Origin: JAJRZX01 sp964407495
Lineage (GTDB): Bacteria > Desulfobacterota > GWC2-55-46 > JADFVP01
Length of the DNA stretch: 28,525 nt
Reading direction: 5' to 3'
Assembly: GCA_964407495.1 (NCBI GenBank)
Contig: CAYOVP010000025.1
Location: 1-28,525 of the forward strand
The position numbers and the translations under genes are program-made. Shown here in pieces: positions 14,659 through 21,966 of this stretch. The notes under the pieces are model-generated. The model made no database searches, was not told where the DNA came from, and worked only from the letters and a program-made list of their open reading frames with translations. Numbering within the stretch: the first letter of the stretch is position 1; every line of letters starts with the position of its first letter.

Positions 14659-16267
14659 CGCAGAGACCATGAGGACCCTCGACGAGAGGGCAGTGAGCGA
14701 GTTCGCCATGAAGGGTCTCCAACTCATGGAGAACGCAGGCAGGGCTGTGGCACAGGTCGTCCTCCGGGAGGTCCGGAGAAAGAAGGCACAGCCAGCCAGG
14801 GTGGCCATACTCTGCGGAAAGGGGAATAACGGCGGAGACGGCTTTGTCTGCGCACGCCACCTTCTGAACGCAGGCGTGGACGTAAGCATCCTCGCCCTCG
14901 CGCCCCCAGGGGCCTACAGGGGCGACTCCCGCGTGAACGTACGTACATGGCAGAAGATGGGGGGGAATCTTGCCCTCATAGGCAGTGCGCGAGACCTTGA
15001 GAAGAACTCTTCTGCGCTCCAGCACGCAACAGTAGTGGTGGACGCCCTCCTTGGCACGGGCATAACCGGCGGTGCGAGGGGGCTCTATGCCGAGGTCATA
15101 GAGTATATCAACGGTCTCTATGGTACTGTCGTCGCTGTGGACGTTCCATCTGGCCTCGATGCAACCACTGGTCATGCCGAGGGCCCTGTTGTCAGAGCCG
15201 ACATAACCGTTACCATGGCCCTGCCAAAGACAGGCTTCTTCCTCCCCCCCGGAGCATCTTTCGTAGGCAGGATAGAGGTGGGAGACATAGGCATGCCCGC
15301 TTCTTTACTGAATGACGAGTCGCTGAGGTATAATCTTATTACCGACGAGACGGTGCGGCCTCTCGTAGGCCCGCGGCCACGTGACGCCCACAAGGGCACC
15401 TTTGGCCACGTGGCCGTGATAGGGGGGGCTCTCGGAAAGACAGGGGCCCCCTCCATGGCGGCCCTTGGGGCCATGAGGGCTGGAGCCGGGCTCGTGACCA
15501 TGGGGCTCCCAAGAGGGCTCAGGGCCATGATGGAACTCAAGGCACCGGAGGTCATGACCTGGCCCCTCGAGGACCTGGACGGCGCCATCTCGGGTGAGGC
15601 GCTTCCCGGCGTACTGGACCTCCTGAGCGGCAAGTCCGCCATTGTGCTCGGCCCGGGGCTCGGCATCTCACCAGGGGTGGAGGAGGTCCTTCTGGGGGTC
15701 CTGGAGAAGACGATCCTGCCCCTGGTCATCGACGCCGACGGCCTAAACAACCTTGCCTCGCACATGGGCCTGATGAAGGATGTCTTCGGAAGGGGTATTG
15801 TCCTCACGCCCCACCCCGGCGAAGCCGCAAGGCTCCTTGGCCTTACCCCGGGGGAGATCCAATGCGACCGCATTGGCTCGGCACGTAGGATCTCCGAGAG
15901 AACAGGCGCGGTGGTGGTCCTCAAGGGTTCGAATACAATCATAGCGGCTCCTTCTGGCGAGATATTCGTCAACACCACGGGTGGGCCTTCCCTTGCAAGC
16001 GCAGGGACAGGTGACGTCCTTGCAGGTATCATCGGCGGGCTCATGGGCCAGGGCATGGGCCCGCTGCACTCGGCCATAACAGGCGTCTATGTCCATGGCC
16101 TCGCGGCAGACTATCTCAGCCGCACCAGAGGCGGTGAGGCGGGGCTCCTTGCTACGGACCTTCTTCCCATGATACCAATTGTCCTCAATGACCTCGCCAA
16201 GAAAAGACGCCGGCGCAGGCGCGGCCTGGGCATTTGGCGCCGCCATGGGAGCAGAAGCAGAGCATGA
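14645..16267 (+). CDS. Bifunctional NAD(P)HX epimerase / ADP-dependent NAD(P)HX dehydratase
   Basis: The product has 540 residues and a two-domain fusion, as in E. coli YjeF (Nnr). Residues 1 to about 215 are the epimerase: LMENAGRA, CGKGNNGGDGFVCARHL, LLGTGITG and VDVPSGLDATTG. From about 225 comes the dehydratase: KGTFGHVAVIGG, GPGLG, VIDADGLN, LTPHPGEAARL, VVLKGSNTII and AGTGDVLAG with catalytic D457. The enzyme repairs hydrated NADH and NADPH. A GTG at 14642 precedes ATG 14645; I chose the ATG. The C-terminal end is an odd run of about 20 mostly Arg/Lys residues that overlaps the start of tsaE. Confidence 0.95.
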   Translation: MKIVDAETMRTLDERAVSEFAMKGLQLMENAGRAVAQVVLREVRRKKAQPARVAILCGKGNNGGDGFVCARHLLNAGVDVSILALAPPGAYRGDSRVNVRTWQKMGGNLALIGSARDLEKNSSALQHATVVVDALLGTGITGGARGLYAEVIEYINGLYGTVVAVDVPSGLDATTGHAEGPVVRADITVTMALPKTGFFLPPGASFVGRIEVGDIGMPASLLNDESLRYNLITDETVRPLVGPRPRDAHKGTFGHVAVIGGALGKTGAPSMAALGAMRAGAGLVTMGLPRGLRAMMELKAPEVMTWPLEDLDGAISGEALPGVLDLLSGKSAIVLGPGLGISPGVEEVLLGVLEKTILPLVIDADGLNNLASHMGLMKDVFGRGIVLTPHPGEAARLLGLTPGEIQCDRIGSARRISERTGAVVVLKGSNTIIAAPSGEIFVNTTGGPSLASAGTGDVLAGIIGGLMGQGMGPLHSAITGVYVHGLAADYLSRTRGGEAGLLATDLLPMIPIVLNDLAKKRRRRRRGLGIWRRHGSRSRA

Positions 16268-16758
16268 CAACTCTTGGTGAGTCCGGCAGGGGCGCACCAG
16301 GCCCTGCCCCATGTGAGGTACACGAGACCGCGTCGCCAGAGGAGACCGAACGCCTCGGCGCCTCCCTTGCAAAGAGCCTTGGGCCAGGCGATATCCTGGG
16401 CCTCGTTGGAGACCTTGGTGCCGGAAAGACATGCTTTGTGCGCGGACTCGTTGCCGGGCTCGGCATAAAGGCCCATGTAAAGAGCCCCTCCTATACGCTC
16501 CTCAATATCTACGAGTCCGGCGGCATGGCCATGTACCACATGGACCTCTACCGCCTTGGTTCGGAAGACGATTTTTTTGAGGCCGGCCTCGAAGAATATA
16601 TTTACTCAGGGGGCATCTCTGTAATAGAATGGGCGGACAAATTTTCAGCCCTTCTCGACAGATGCACTCTTGTTGTGCGTTTTTACCATCTCCATGGTTC
16701 AGGAAGAAGAATATCCATCGAGGACCAGAGGCGCAGGGTGGGGAGTAAAGGGGCATAG
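16264..16758 (+). CDS. tsaE: tRNA threonylcarbamoyladenosine synthesis ATPase TsaE
   Basis: The product has 164 residues. It has Walker A GDLGAGKT (49-56), SPSYTLLNIY, HMDLYRL and VIEWADK, the standard TsaE pattern. It works with TsaB and TsaD to make t6A37 on tRNAs that read ANN codons, which fits this genome's heavy use of ATA and AAG. ATG 16264 overlaps the previous stop as ATGA. The N-terminal 20 residues are extra and Gly/Pro-rich. The last codons lie inside a G-rich tract, so the end of the protein (EDQRRRVGSKGA) may not be ancestral. tsaB is not in the window. Confidence 0.95.
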   Translation: MTTLGESGRGAPGPAPCEVHETASPEETERLGASLAKSLGPGDILGLVGDLGAGKTCFVRGLVAGLGIKAHVKSPSYTLLNIYESGGMAMYHMDLYRLGSEDDFFEAGLEEYIYSGGISVIEWADKFSALLDRCTLVVRFYHLHGSGRRISIEDQRRRVGSKGA

Positions 16759-16823
16759 GGCCAGGGGGGTAAGGAGGGCAGGAGGGGGACCGGCAAGGGG
16801 CCAGGGGAGGCAGGGGGGCAGGA
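16739..16823 (+). repeat. G-tract region between tsaE and lpdA
   Basis: About ten G-runs of three to six bases lie in 85 bases, separated by short AA, CA, CCA or TAA pieces. The tract starts inside the last codons of tsaE and ends 69 bases before the lpdA start. It shares the style (GCAAGGGG, GGGCA) of the tract at 8950-9037 but not its exact sequence. It can form G-quadruplexes on the coding strand and in the mRNA. Confidence 0.7.
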
Positions 16824-16891
16824 TGTGCAAGCAGCCTAACTGCCGGCATCAATTAAAAAGAAGGAAAATCAGCAGGGAGAGTGTCTTAAGT

Positions 16892-18292
16892 ATGAGAGAG
16901 TTCGATGTTGTTGTAATAGGAGGCGGCCCCGGCGGGTATGTTGCCGCCATCAGAGGTGCCCAACTCGGCGCAAGGGTGGCCCTCGTGGAGCGCGACCGCG
17001 TTGGCGGGACATGCCTGAACCGTGGCTGCATCCCCACAAAGGCCCTCTATTATTCCGCCAAGAGGATAAAGGCCGTAAAAGGGGCGACCGAGTTTGGCGT
17101 GGACGTGGGTAATGTCTCCTTCGACATGGCCCGCGCTGTTCGGCGTAAGGACGAGGTAGTAAACAAACTCGTGGGAGGCGTCGAGGGGCTCCTGAAGGGT
17201 AATGGCGTAGAGGTGATAAGGGGTACTGGAACCCTTGAAGGAGAGGGCAAGGTGCGTGTTACGGCCCCTGACGGCTCCATTGAGACCATAGGCGCAGGGT
17301 CCGTCATCGTGGCAACAGGCTCTGAACCTGCCCTTATTCCGGCCTTTAATATTGACGGACGCTCTGTCATTACATCTACCGAGGCCCTGAACCTTACCGA
17401 GGTGCCCGAGAGCATCTTGATAATAGGCGCAGGCGTCATGGGGTGTGAGTTCGCCGCCATATTCTCTGCCTTTGGCGCAGACTGCATAATGGTGGAACTA
17501 CTCGACTCGCTCCTTGCCACTGAAGACCGTTCTGTCTCGCGGGTCATAGCAAAGGGCTTCAAGGCTGTCGGCGTAAGCGTCCTCACTGGTGTGGAAGTGG
17601 AGGACGTTACCGTAAAGGACGAAAAGCAGGTAAAGACAACTCTCAAGGACGGCAGAACCTTCATAACCGAGAAGGTCCTCGTCACGATCGGGCGGGCCTT
17701 CAACTCCACGGGCCTCGGCCTCGAAGAGGCTGGGGTGGAAGTGGAGCGTGGAAGGATAAAGGTAGACGAGAGGCTCGAGACCACGCTGAAGGGTGTCTAT
17801 GCCATAGGCGATGTTACGGGCAAGATGCTCCTTGCCCACGTGGCCTCGGCCCAGGGGGTAGTGGCGGTAGAGAACGCCCTTGGAAAGGACGAGACCATGG
17901 ATTACTCGGCCATACCCTACGGCATCTTCACAGACCCGGAGATTGCGGGAGTCGGTCTCAAGGAAAGAGAGGCGAAGGAAAGGGGTATGGAGGTAAATGT
18001 GGGCAGGTTCCCCTACGCTGCGAGCGGAAAGGCCCTTGGCATGGGTGAGACAGAGGGCTTTGTGCAGATACTCGCAGACAAGGGCACGGACGTGGTCCTC
18101 GGTGCCTCTATCGTAGGCGCCCATGCAACAGACCTCATAGGAGAAGTGGCCCTTGCCGTTCGTGCGGGCATGAAGACGCGCGATATAGTGGAGACAGTGC
18201 ATGCACACCCCACACTGCCGGAACTGGTCTTCGAGGCCGCCGAAGATATCCATGGTATGGCTGTACACAAGTTGGCAAGACGCAGGAGATAG
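16892..18292 (+). CDS. lpdA: Dihydrolipoyl dehydrogenase
   Basis: The product has 466 residues. The FAD site is GGGPGG (10-15), the redox disulfide is C41/C46 in GGTCLNRGCIPTK, the NAD site is GAGVMGCEFA, the second FAD motif is AIGDVTG, and the C-terminal HAHPTLPE supplies the catalytic His-Glu pair. It re-oxidises lipoamide of 2-oxoacid dehydrogenase or glycine cleavage complexes. No E1, E2 or glycine cleavage gene is in the window, so its partner is unknown. ATG 16892 matches the family start; GGGAGA lies upstream at a slightly long distance. The frame stays open upstream through the G-rich tract but is not coding there. The protein ends in ARRRR. Confidence 0.95.
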   Translation: MREFDVVVIGGGPGGYVAAIRGAQLGARVALVERDRVGGTCLNRGCIPTKALYYSAKRIKAVKGATEFGVDVGNVSFDMARAVRRKDEVVNKLVGGVEGLLKGNGVEVIRGTGTLEGEGKVRVTAPDGSIETIGAGSVIVATGSEPALIPAFNIDGRSVITSTEALNLTEVPESILIIGAGVMGCEFAAIFSAFGADCIMVELLDSLLATEDRSVSRVIAKGFKAVGVSVLTGVEVEDVTVKDEKQVKTTLKDGRTFITEKVLVTIGRAFNSTGLGLEEAGVEVERGRIKVDERLETTLKGVYAIGDVTGKMLLAHVASAQGVVAVENALGKDETMDYSAIPYGIFTDPEIAGVGLKEREAKERGMEVNVGRFPYAASGKALGMGETEGFVQILADKGTDVVLGASIVGAHATDLIGEVALAVRAGMKTRDIVETVHAHPTLPELVFEAAEDIHGMAVHKLARRRR

Positions 18293-18303
18293 GAGCCGGG
18301 TCC

Positions 18304-19536
18304 GTGGCCATAATAGTCCATAAATACGGCGGCACCTCTGTTGCCGACATGGAGTGCATAAGGCGCGTTGCCGGGCGCGTTGCCGCTGCGAGGAAAGAGG
18401 GCGCGAGCATCGTCGTCGTGGTGAGCGCAATGGCTGGCGAGACGAACCGCCTTGTAGACCTCGTCCGCGAGGCCAGCCCCGGCCCGCCGGGGCGTGAGTA
18501 CGACGTAGTCGTATCGAGCGGCGAGCAGGTCACCTCCGGCCTCCTCGCCCTGACCCTCAGCGCTATGGGTACGCCAGCGGTCTCCCTTCTTGCCCACCAG
18601 ATACCTATTCTCACAGACGATGACCACGGCTCGGCGCGCATAAAGGACATAAGGGCAGAGACCATCAGGAAAAAACTCGACGAGGGCCTGGTAGTTGTGG
18701 TGCCCGGTTTCCAGGGGGTTACCGAGGAGGGCGAGGTGACGACCCTCGGAAGGGGCGGCTCGGACACAACTGCCGTTGCCCTTGCCGCGGCCCTCGAGGC
18801 AAGTGTCTGCGAGATATACACAGACGTGGAAGGGGTATTTACAACAGACCCGGGCCTATGCCATGACGCAAGGAAACTCAAGAGGATCTCCTATGACGAG
18901 ATGCTGGAACTCGCAAGCCTCGGGGCACGCGTCCTCCAGACACGCTCCGTGGAGTTCGCCAGAAAGTACTCCATACCCCTTCTCGTCAGGTCTTCCTTTA
19001 CAGACACTGAGGGCACGCTCGTTACAAGGGAGGATGAGGAAATGGAAAAAGTTGTGGTCTCTGGGATTTCGTTCGAGAGAGACGAGGCAAAGATATCTGT
19101 CGTGGGAGTTCCCGACAGGCCCGGCATAGCGGCCCGCATCTTCAAGCCCCTTACAGACGCCGGAATAAACGTGGACATGATAGTACAGAACATCGGAAGA
19201 GACGCCTCCACGGACCTGACCTTTACGGTCTCGGAAGACGATTTTGACGAGGCCATGCGCATCACAAAAGAGACGGCCAGTGTTATCGACGCCCGCGATG
19301 TAGTGGGCGACCGCGACATTTCAAAGGTCTCCATAGTGGGCGCGGGTATGAAGAGCCACGCCGGAATCGCTTCCAAGATGTTCGAGGTCCTCGCAGAAGA
19401 GGGCATAAACATAGAGATGATATCAACGTCCGAGATAAAGATCTCCTGCGTAGTGGACTCGAAGTACATGGAACTAGCCGTAAGGGTGCTGCACAGGGCC
19501 TTCGGCCTCGGCGAAGAACCGGGTAAAGACAAGTAA
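18304..19536 (+). CDS. lysC: Aspartate kinase
   Basis: The product has 410 residues. The kinase domain starts with HKYGGTSV and contains VSSGEQVTSGLLA, GRGGSDTTAVALA and EIYTDVEGVFTTDP. Two C-terminal ACT domains (about 270-405) imply control by lysine and/or threonine. It phosphorylates aspartate in the first step towards lysine, threonine and methionine. The start is GTG 18304, with AGGAG seven bases upstream and the normal family N-terminus. It lies 11 bases after lpdA. The gap to cimA contains the second copy of a dispersed repeat. Confidence 0.96.
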   Translation: MAIIVHKYGGTSVADMECIRRVAGRVAAARKEGASIVVVVSAMAGETNRLVDLVREASPGPPGREYDVVVSSGEQVTSGLLALTLSAMGTPAVSLLAHQIPILTDDDHGSARIKDIRAETIRKKLDEGLVVVVPGFQGVTEEGEVTTLGRGGSDTTAVALAAALEASVCEIYTDVEGVFTTDPGLCHDARKLKRISYDEMLELASLGARVLQTRSVEFARKYSIPLLVRSSFTDTEGTLVTREDEEMEKVVVSGISFERDEAKISVVGVPDRPGIAARIFKPLTDAGINVDMIVQNIGRDASTDLTFTVSEDDFDEAMRITKETASVIDARDVVGDRDISKVSIVGAGMKSHAGIASKMFEVLAEEGINIEMISTSEIKISCVVDSKYMELAVRVLHRAFGLGEEPGKDK

Positions 19537-19750
19537 GAGAAGAAAAGAAGAAACAGAAGAAGCGTAAGGGAAAGAAGCGGCTGCGCCCGCATATCGAAAA
19601 TTTTTCACTTTTAGGGAAAAAGAAAGTGGAGCAAAGAAAACCACTGCCAGCGGCCCTGCGGGCCGCTGGAAAGACATGTAGATACAAGGGTGGGCACTGC
19701 CCACCAAAAAAAGAGTTGGCTATAGCGAAGCGAAACCCGACAAATATATC
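19537..19750. repeat. Dispersed hairpin repeat, copy 2, with tail (upstream of cimA)
   Basis: Bases 19571-19669 repeat the element at 4385-4488, including the A/T-rich dyad (left arm shortened by a four-base deletion), the shared GAGCAAAGAAAACCA segment and the GCGGCCC/GGGCCGC hairpin. The first hairpin is damaged (GCGGCTGCGCCCGC). The element continues past copy 1: a perfect GGTGGGCA/TGCCCACC hairpin (19689-19705), an A-run, and GCGAAGCGAAACCCGACA (19725-19742), whose start echoes the tail near 4501. The GTGGGCA..TGCCCAC hairpin and AACCCGAC tail resemble intergenic repeats common in many proteobacteria (recalled, not searched). The element reaches to within about ten bases of cimA and leaves it without a clear ribosome site. 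Confidence 0.82.
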
Positions 19751-21394
19751 ATGACCAAGAAGACTACAAAAGAGATACTCCTCTACGACACTACGCTCCG
19801 AGACGGCACGCAGGCCGAGGAAGTCGCCTTCTCTGTGGAGGACAAGGTGCGCGTGGCAATGCGTCTCGACGACCTCGGCATCCACTACATCGAGGGCGGC
19901 TGGCCGGGTTCAAACCCCAGGGACATCGAGTTCTTCAGGGCAATGGAGTCACAGAGGCTCGCCAACTCTACTCTCGTGGCCTTTGGCTCCACGAGGCGCG
20001 CCCGCGTCAGGGTAAGCGACGACGAGAACGTCGGTAACCTCCTCAAGGCCGGCGTTCCTGTTGTGACCGTCTTTGGAAAGTCGTGGAAGTTCCACGTGCA
20101 GAAGGCCCTTCGTGTATCCCTTGCCGAGAACCTCGATATGATTGGAGAGACGGTTTCCTATCTCAAGAGGCGAAAGGACAAGGTCTTTTTCGATGCAGAG
20201 CACTTCTTCGACGGCTACAAGGCCGACCCCGCCTATGCCATGAAGACCATCAGGGCGGCCCGTGAGGCTGGTGCAGATTATATCGTTCTCTGCGACACCA
20301 ACGGCGGCACCCTTCCCTTTGAAGTGGCCGAGATAGTGGCCTGCGTACGGGACGGACTCGAGGCCCCCCTTGGAATACATGCCCATAACGACGCAGATAC
20401 TGCCGTTGCGAGCACGCTTGCCGCTGTAAGGGAAGGGGCCGGTATGGTCCAGGGTACGATAAACGGCTTTGGCGAGCGGTGCGGCAACGCAGACCTCTGC
20501 TCGATCATCCCTGCGCTCGAACTCAAGATGGGCCTTCACTGTATCGAGAGAGAGCGCCTCTCGAGGCTCCGTGGCACTGCGCGCTTTGTATACGAGATAG
20601 CCAATATCTCGGAGCGAAAACACCAGCCCTACGTGGGTCAGAGCGCCTTTGCACACAAGGCGGGTATGCATGTGAGCGCCGTGAGAAGGACGGCTCTCAC
20701 TTACGAACACATAGAGCCCTCGAGTGTTGGCAACTCACGGCGCATCCTCGTCTCCGACCTCTCGGGCAGGTCGAATATCATTGCCAAGGCCGAGGAACTG
20801 GGCCTTGACGTAGAGAGTTCCACGCCTGTTGTAAAAGAGGTTCTCGATAAATTGAAAACCCTCGAGAACCAGGGCTTCCAGTACGAGGGCGCAGAGGCCT
20901 CCTTTGAACTCCTCGTGCAAGAGGCCCTCAAGAGGAAGAAAAGATACTTCAGCCTCCGGGGCTTTCGCGTCATCGACGAGAAGAGGCCTTCTGATCGCAT
21001 CCCCAGCGCCGAGGCCACCATAAAGATAGAGGTCGGGGGCGAGGTGGAGCACACCGCCGCCGAGGGTACGGGCCCGGTGAACGCCCTGGACAGGGCACTC
21101 AGAAAGGCACTCGAAAGATTCTACCCAGGGCTCAGGGACGTCCGCCTCATAGACTTCAAGGTCCGCGTACTCGAGGGCCAGGAAGGTACTGCCGCAAAGG
21201 TCCGTGTCCTTGTGGAGTCTGGCGATGGAGCAGACAAGTGGGGCACAGTGGGGGTCTCGGAGAACGTCATAGAGGCATCGTGGCAGGCCCTTGTGGACAG
21301 CCTCGAGTATAAGTTGTATAAAGACACTAAAAAGAGGTCGAGGAAGAGGCCCCGCCAGGGTGAGGCAAAGGAAAGAGGCGCGCGACGGGGTTAG
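19751..21394 (+). CDS. cimA: (R)-citramalate synthase
   Basis: The product has 547 residues. The TIM-barrel part shows YDTTLRDGTQ (R17, D18), CDTNGGTLP and the metal-binding HAHND (H210, H212) followed by GTINGFGERCGN. The C-terminal half is a LeuA-type regulatory domain. The RDGTQAEEV/YIEGGWPGSNP signature marks the citramalate branch as opposed to isopropylmalate synthase. It joins pyruvate and acetyl-CoA to citramalate and starts isoleucine synthesis without threonine; the lysC-cimA neighbourhood is, as I recall, shared with Geobacter. No clear ribosome site precedes ATG 19751, where a repeat element abuts the gene. The last 25 residues are strongly basic. Confidence 0.93.
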   Translation: MTKKTTKEILLYDTTLRDGTQAEEVAFSVEDKVRVAMRLDDLGIHYIEGGWPGSNPRDIEFFRAMESQRLANSTLVAFGSTRRARVRVSDDENVGNLLKAGVPVVTVFGKSWKFHVQKALRVSLAENLDMIGETVSYLKRRKDKVFFDAEHFFDGYKADPAYAMKTIRAAREAGADYIVLCDTNGGTLPFEVAEIVACVRDGLEAPLGIHAHNDADTAVASTLAAVREGAGMVQGTINGFGERCGNADLCSIIPALELKMGLHCIERERLSRLRGTARFVYEIANISERKHQPYVGQSAFAHKAGMHVSAVRRTALTYEHIEPSSVGNSRRILVSDLSGRSNIIAKAEELGLDVESSTPVVKEVLDKLKTLENQGFQYEGAEASFELLVQEALKRKKRYFSLRGFRVIDEKRPSDRIPSAEATIKIEVGGEVEHTAAEGTGPVNALDRALRKALERFYPGLRDVRLIDFKVRVLEGQEGTAAKVRVLVESGDGADKWGTVGVSENVIEASWQALVDSLEYKLYKDTKKRSRKRPRQGEAKERGARRG

Positions 21395-21762
21395 TGGTGA
21401 GACAGGAGCCAAGGACAAGAGACCAGAGGTTTACGGCCTATCTCGTCCTTGCCCTTGTACTTGTCTTCCTCTTTTTCCTCTATCACCGCGGCAAGGTACC
21501 CGAGCCATGGACAAGGGTGCCCTATGAGGCTGAACTGAGCGGTAGGTTCCCCGGCTTTCCCGTGGACATCAATACCGCCTCCGTAGAAGCGCTTCTTCTC
21601 CTGCCAGGTGTTGGAAAGACAACGGCAGAGGCCATTGTTGCGCAGAGGGAGATAAGGGGTGGGTTCAGAAGAGTGGAAGACCTGAAGACCGTCCCTGGAA
21701 TAGGGACAAAGACCTTCAAGGCGCTCAGGTCCTATGTCGTGGTCCGAAAGAATAAGGGCTGA
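21394..21762 (+). CDS. ComEA-like membrane-anchored helix-hairpin-helix protein
   Basis: This 122-residue protein has an N-terminal membrane helix (about 14-30) and a double helix-hairpin-helix domain at 58-115: DINTAS, then LLPGVGKTTAEAIVAQRE and VPGIGTKT. ComEA proteins bind incoming DNA at the outer face of the inner membrane during natural uptake; many short homologues in other bacteria have no proven role. The start is GTG 21394, whose G is the last base of the cimA stop codon; a second GTG follows at 21397. No other competence gene is in the window. Confidence 0.9.
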   Translation: MVRQEPRTRDQRFTAYLVLALVLVFLFFLYHRGKVPEPWTRVPYEAELSGRFPGFPVDINTASVEALLLLPGVGKTTAEAIVAQREIRGGFRRVEDLKTVPGIGTKTFKALRSYVVVRKNKG

Positions 21763-21899
21763 AGAGATGGCTGAGAGGGGCTGGCTCCGACCGCCCGTAC
21801 TAAGGAGAGGGAAGAAATAAAGAAAAAGGAACGCCAAGGCTACGTTCAAGATATACCTGATTTTTAGAAAGAAGGTAAGACAGAGAAAAAACAGGTGGC

Positions 21900-21928
21900 G
21901 GCCCCGGGGGGGGGTGTGGGGTGGGGAC
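21900..21928 (+). repeat. G-tract upstream of purB
   Basis: A nine-base G-run (21906-21914) is followed by TGT, four Gs, T and four more Gs (to 21926). Splitting the long run gives four G-tracts, enough for a quadruplex on the coding strand. It lies about 40 bases before the purB start in a 204-base gap that otherwise shows no gene or known RNA. Confidence 0.65.
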
Positions 21929-21966
21929 GCTGTGTTACCCTTTAAAGGCAGAGGTGGGAAGAAAAG

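Noticed and set aside
21763..21900. CTGAGA and ACCTGAT pieces that recall the TPP riboswitch core
   Set aside because: The pieces are too far apart and the rest of the core is absent. The downstream gene is purB, not a thiamine gene.
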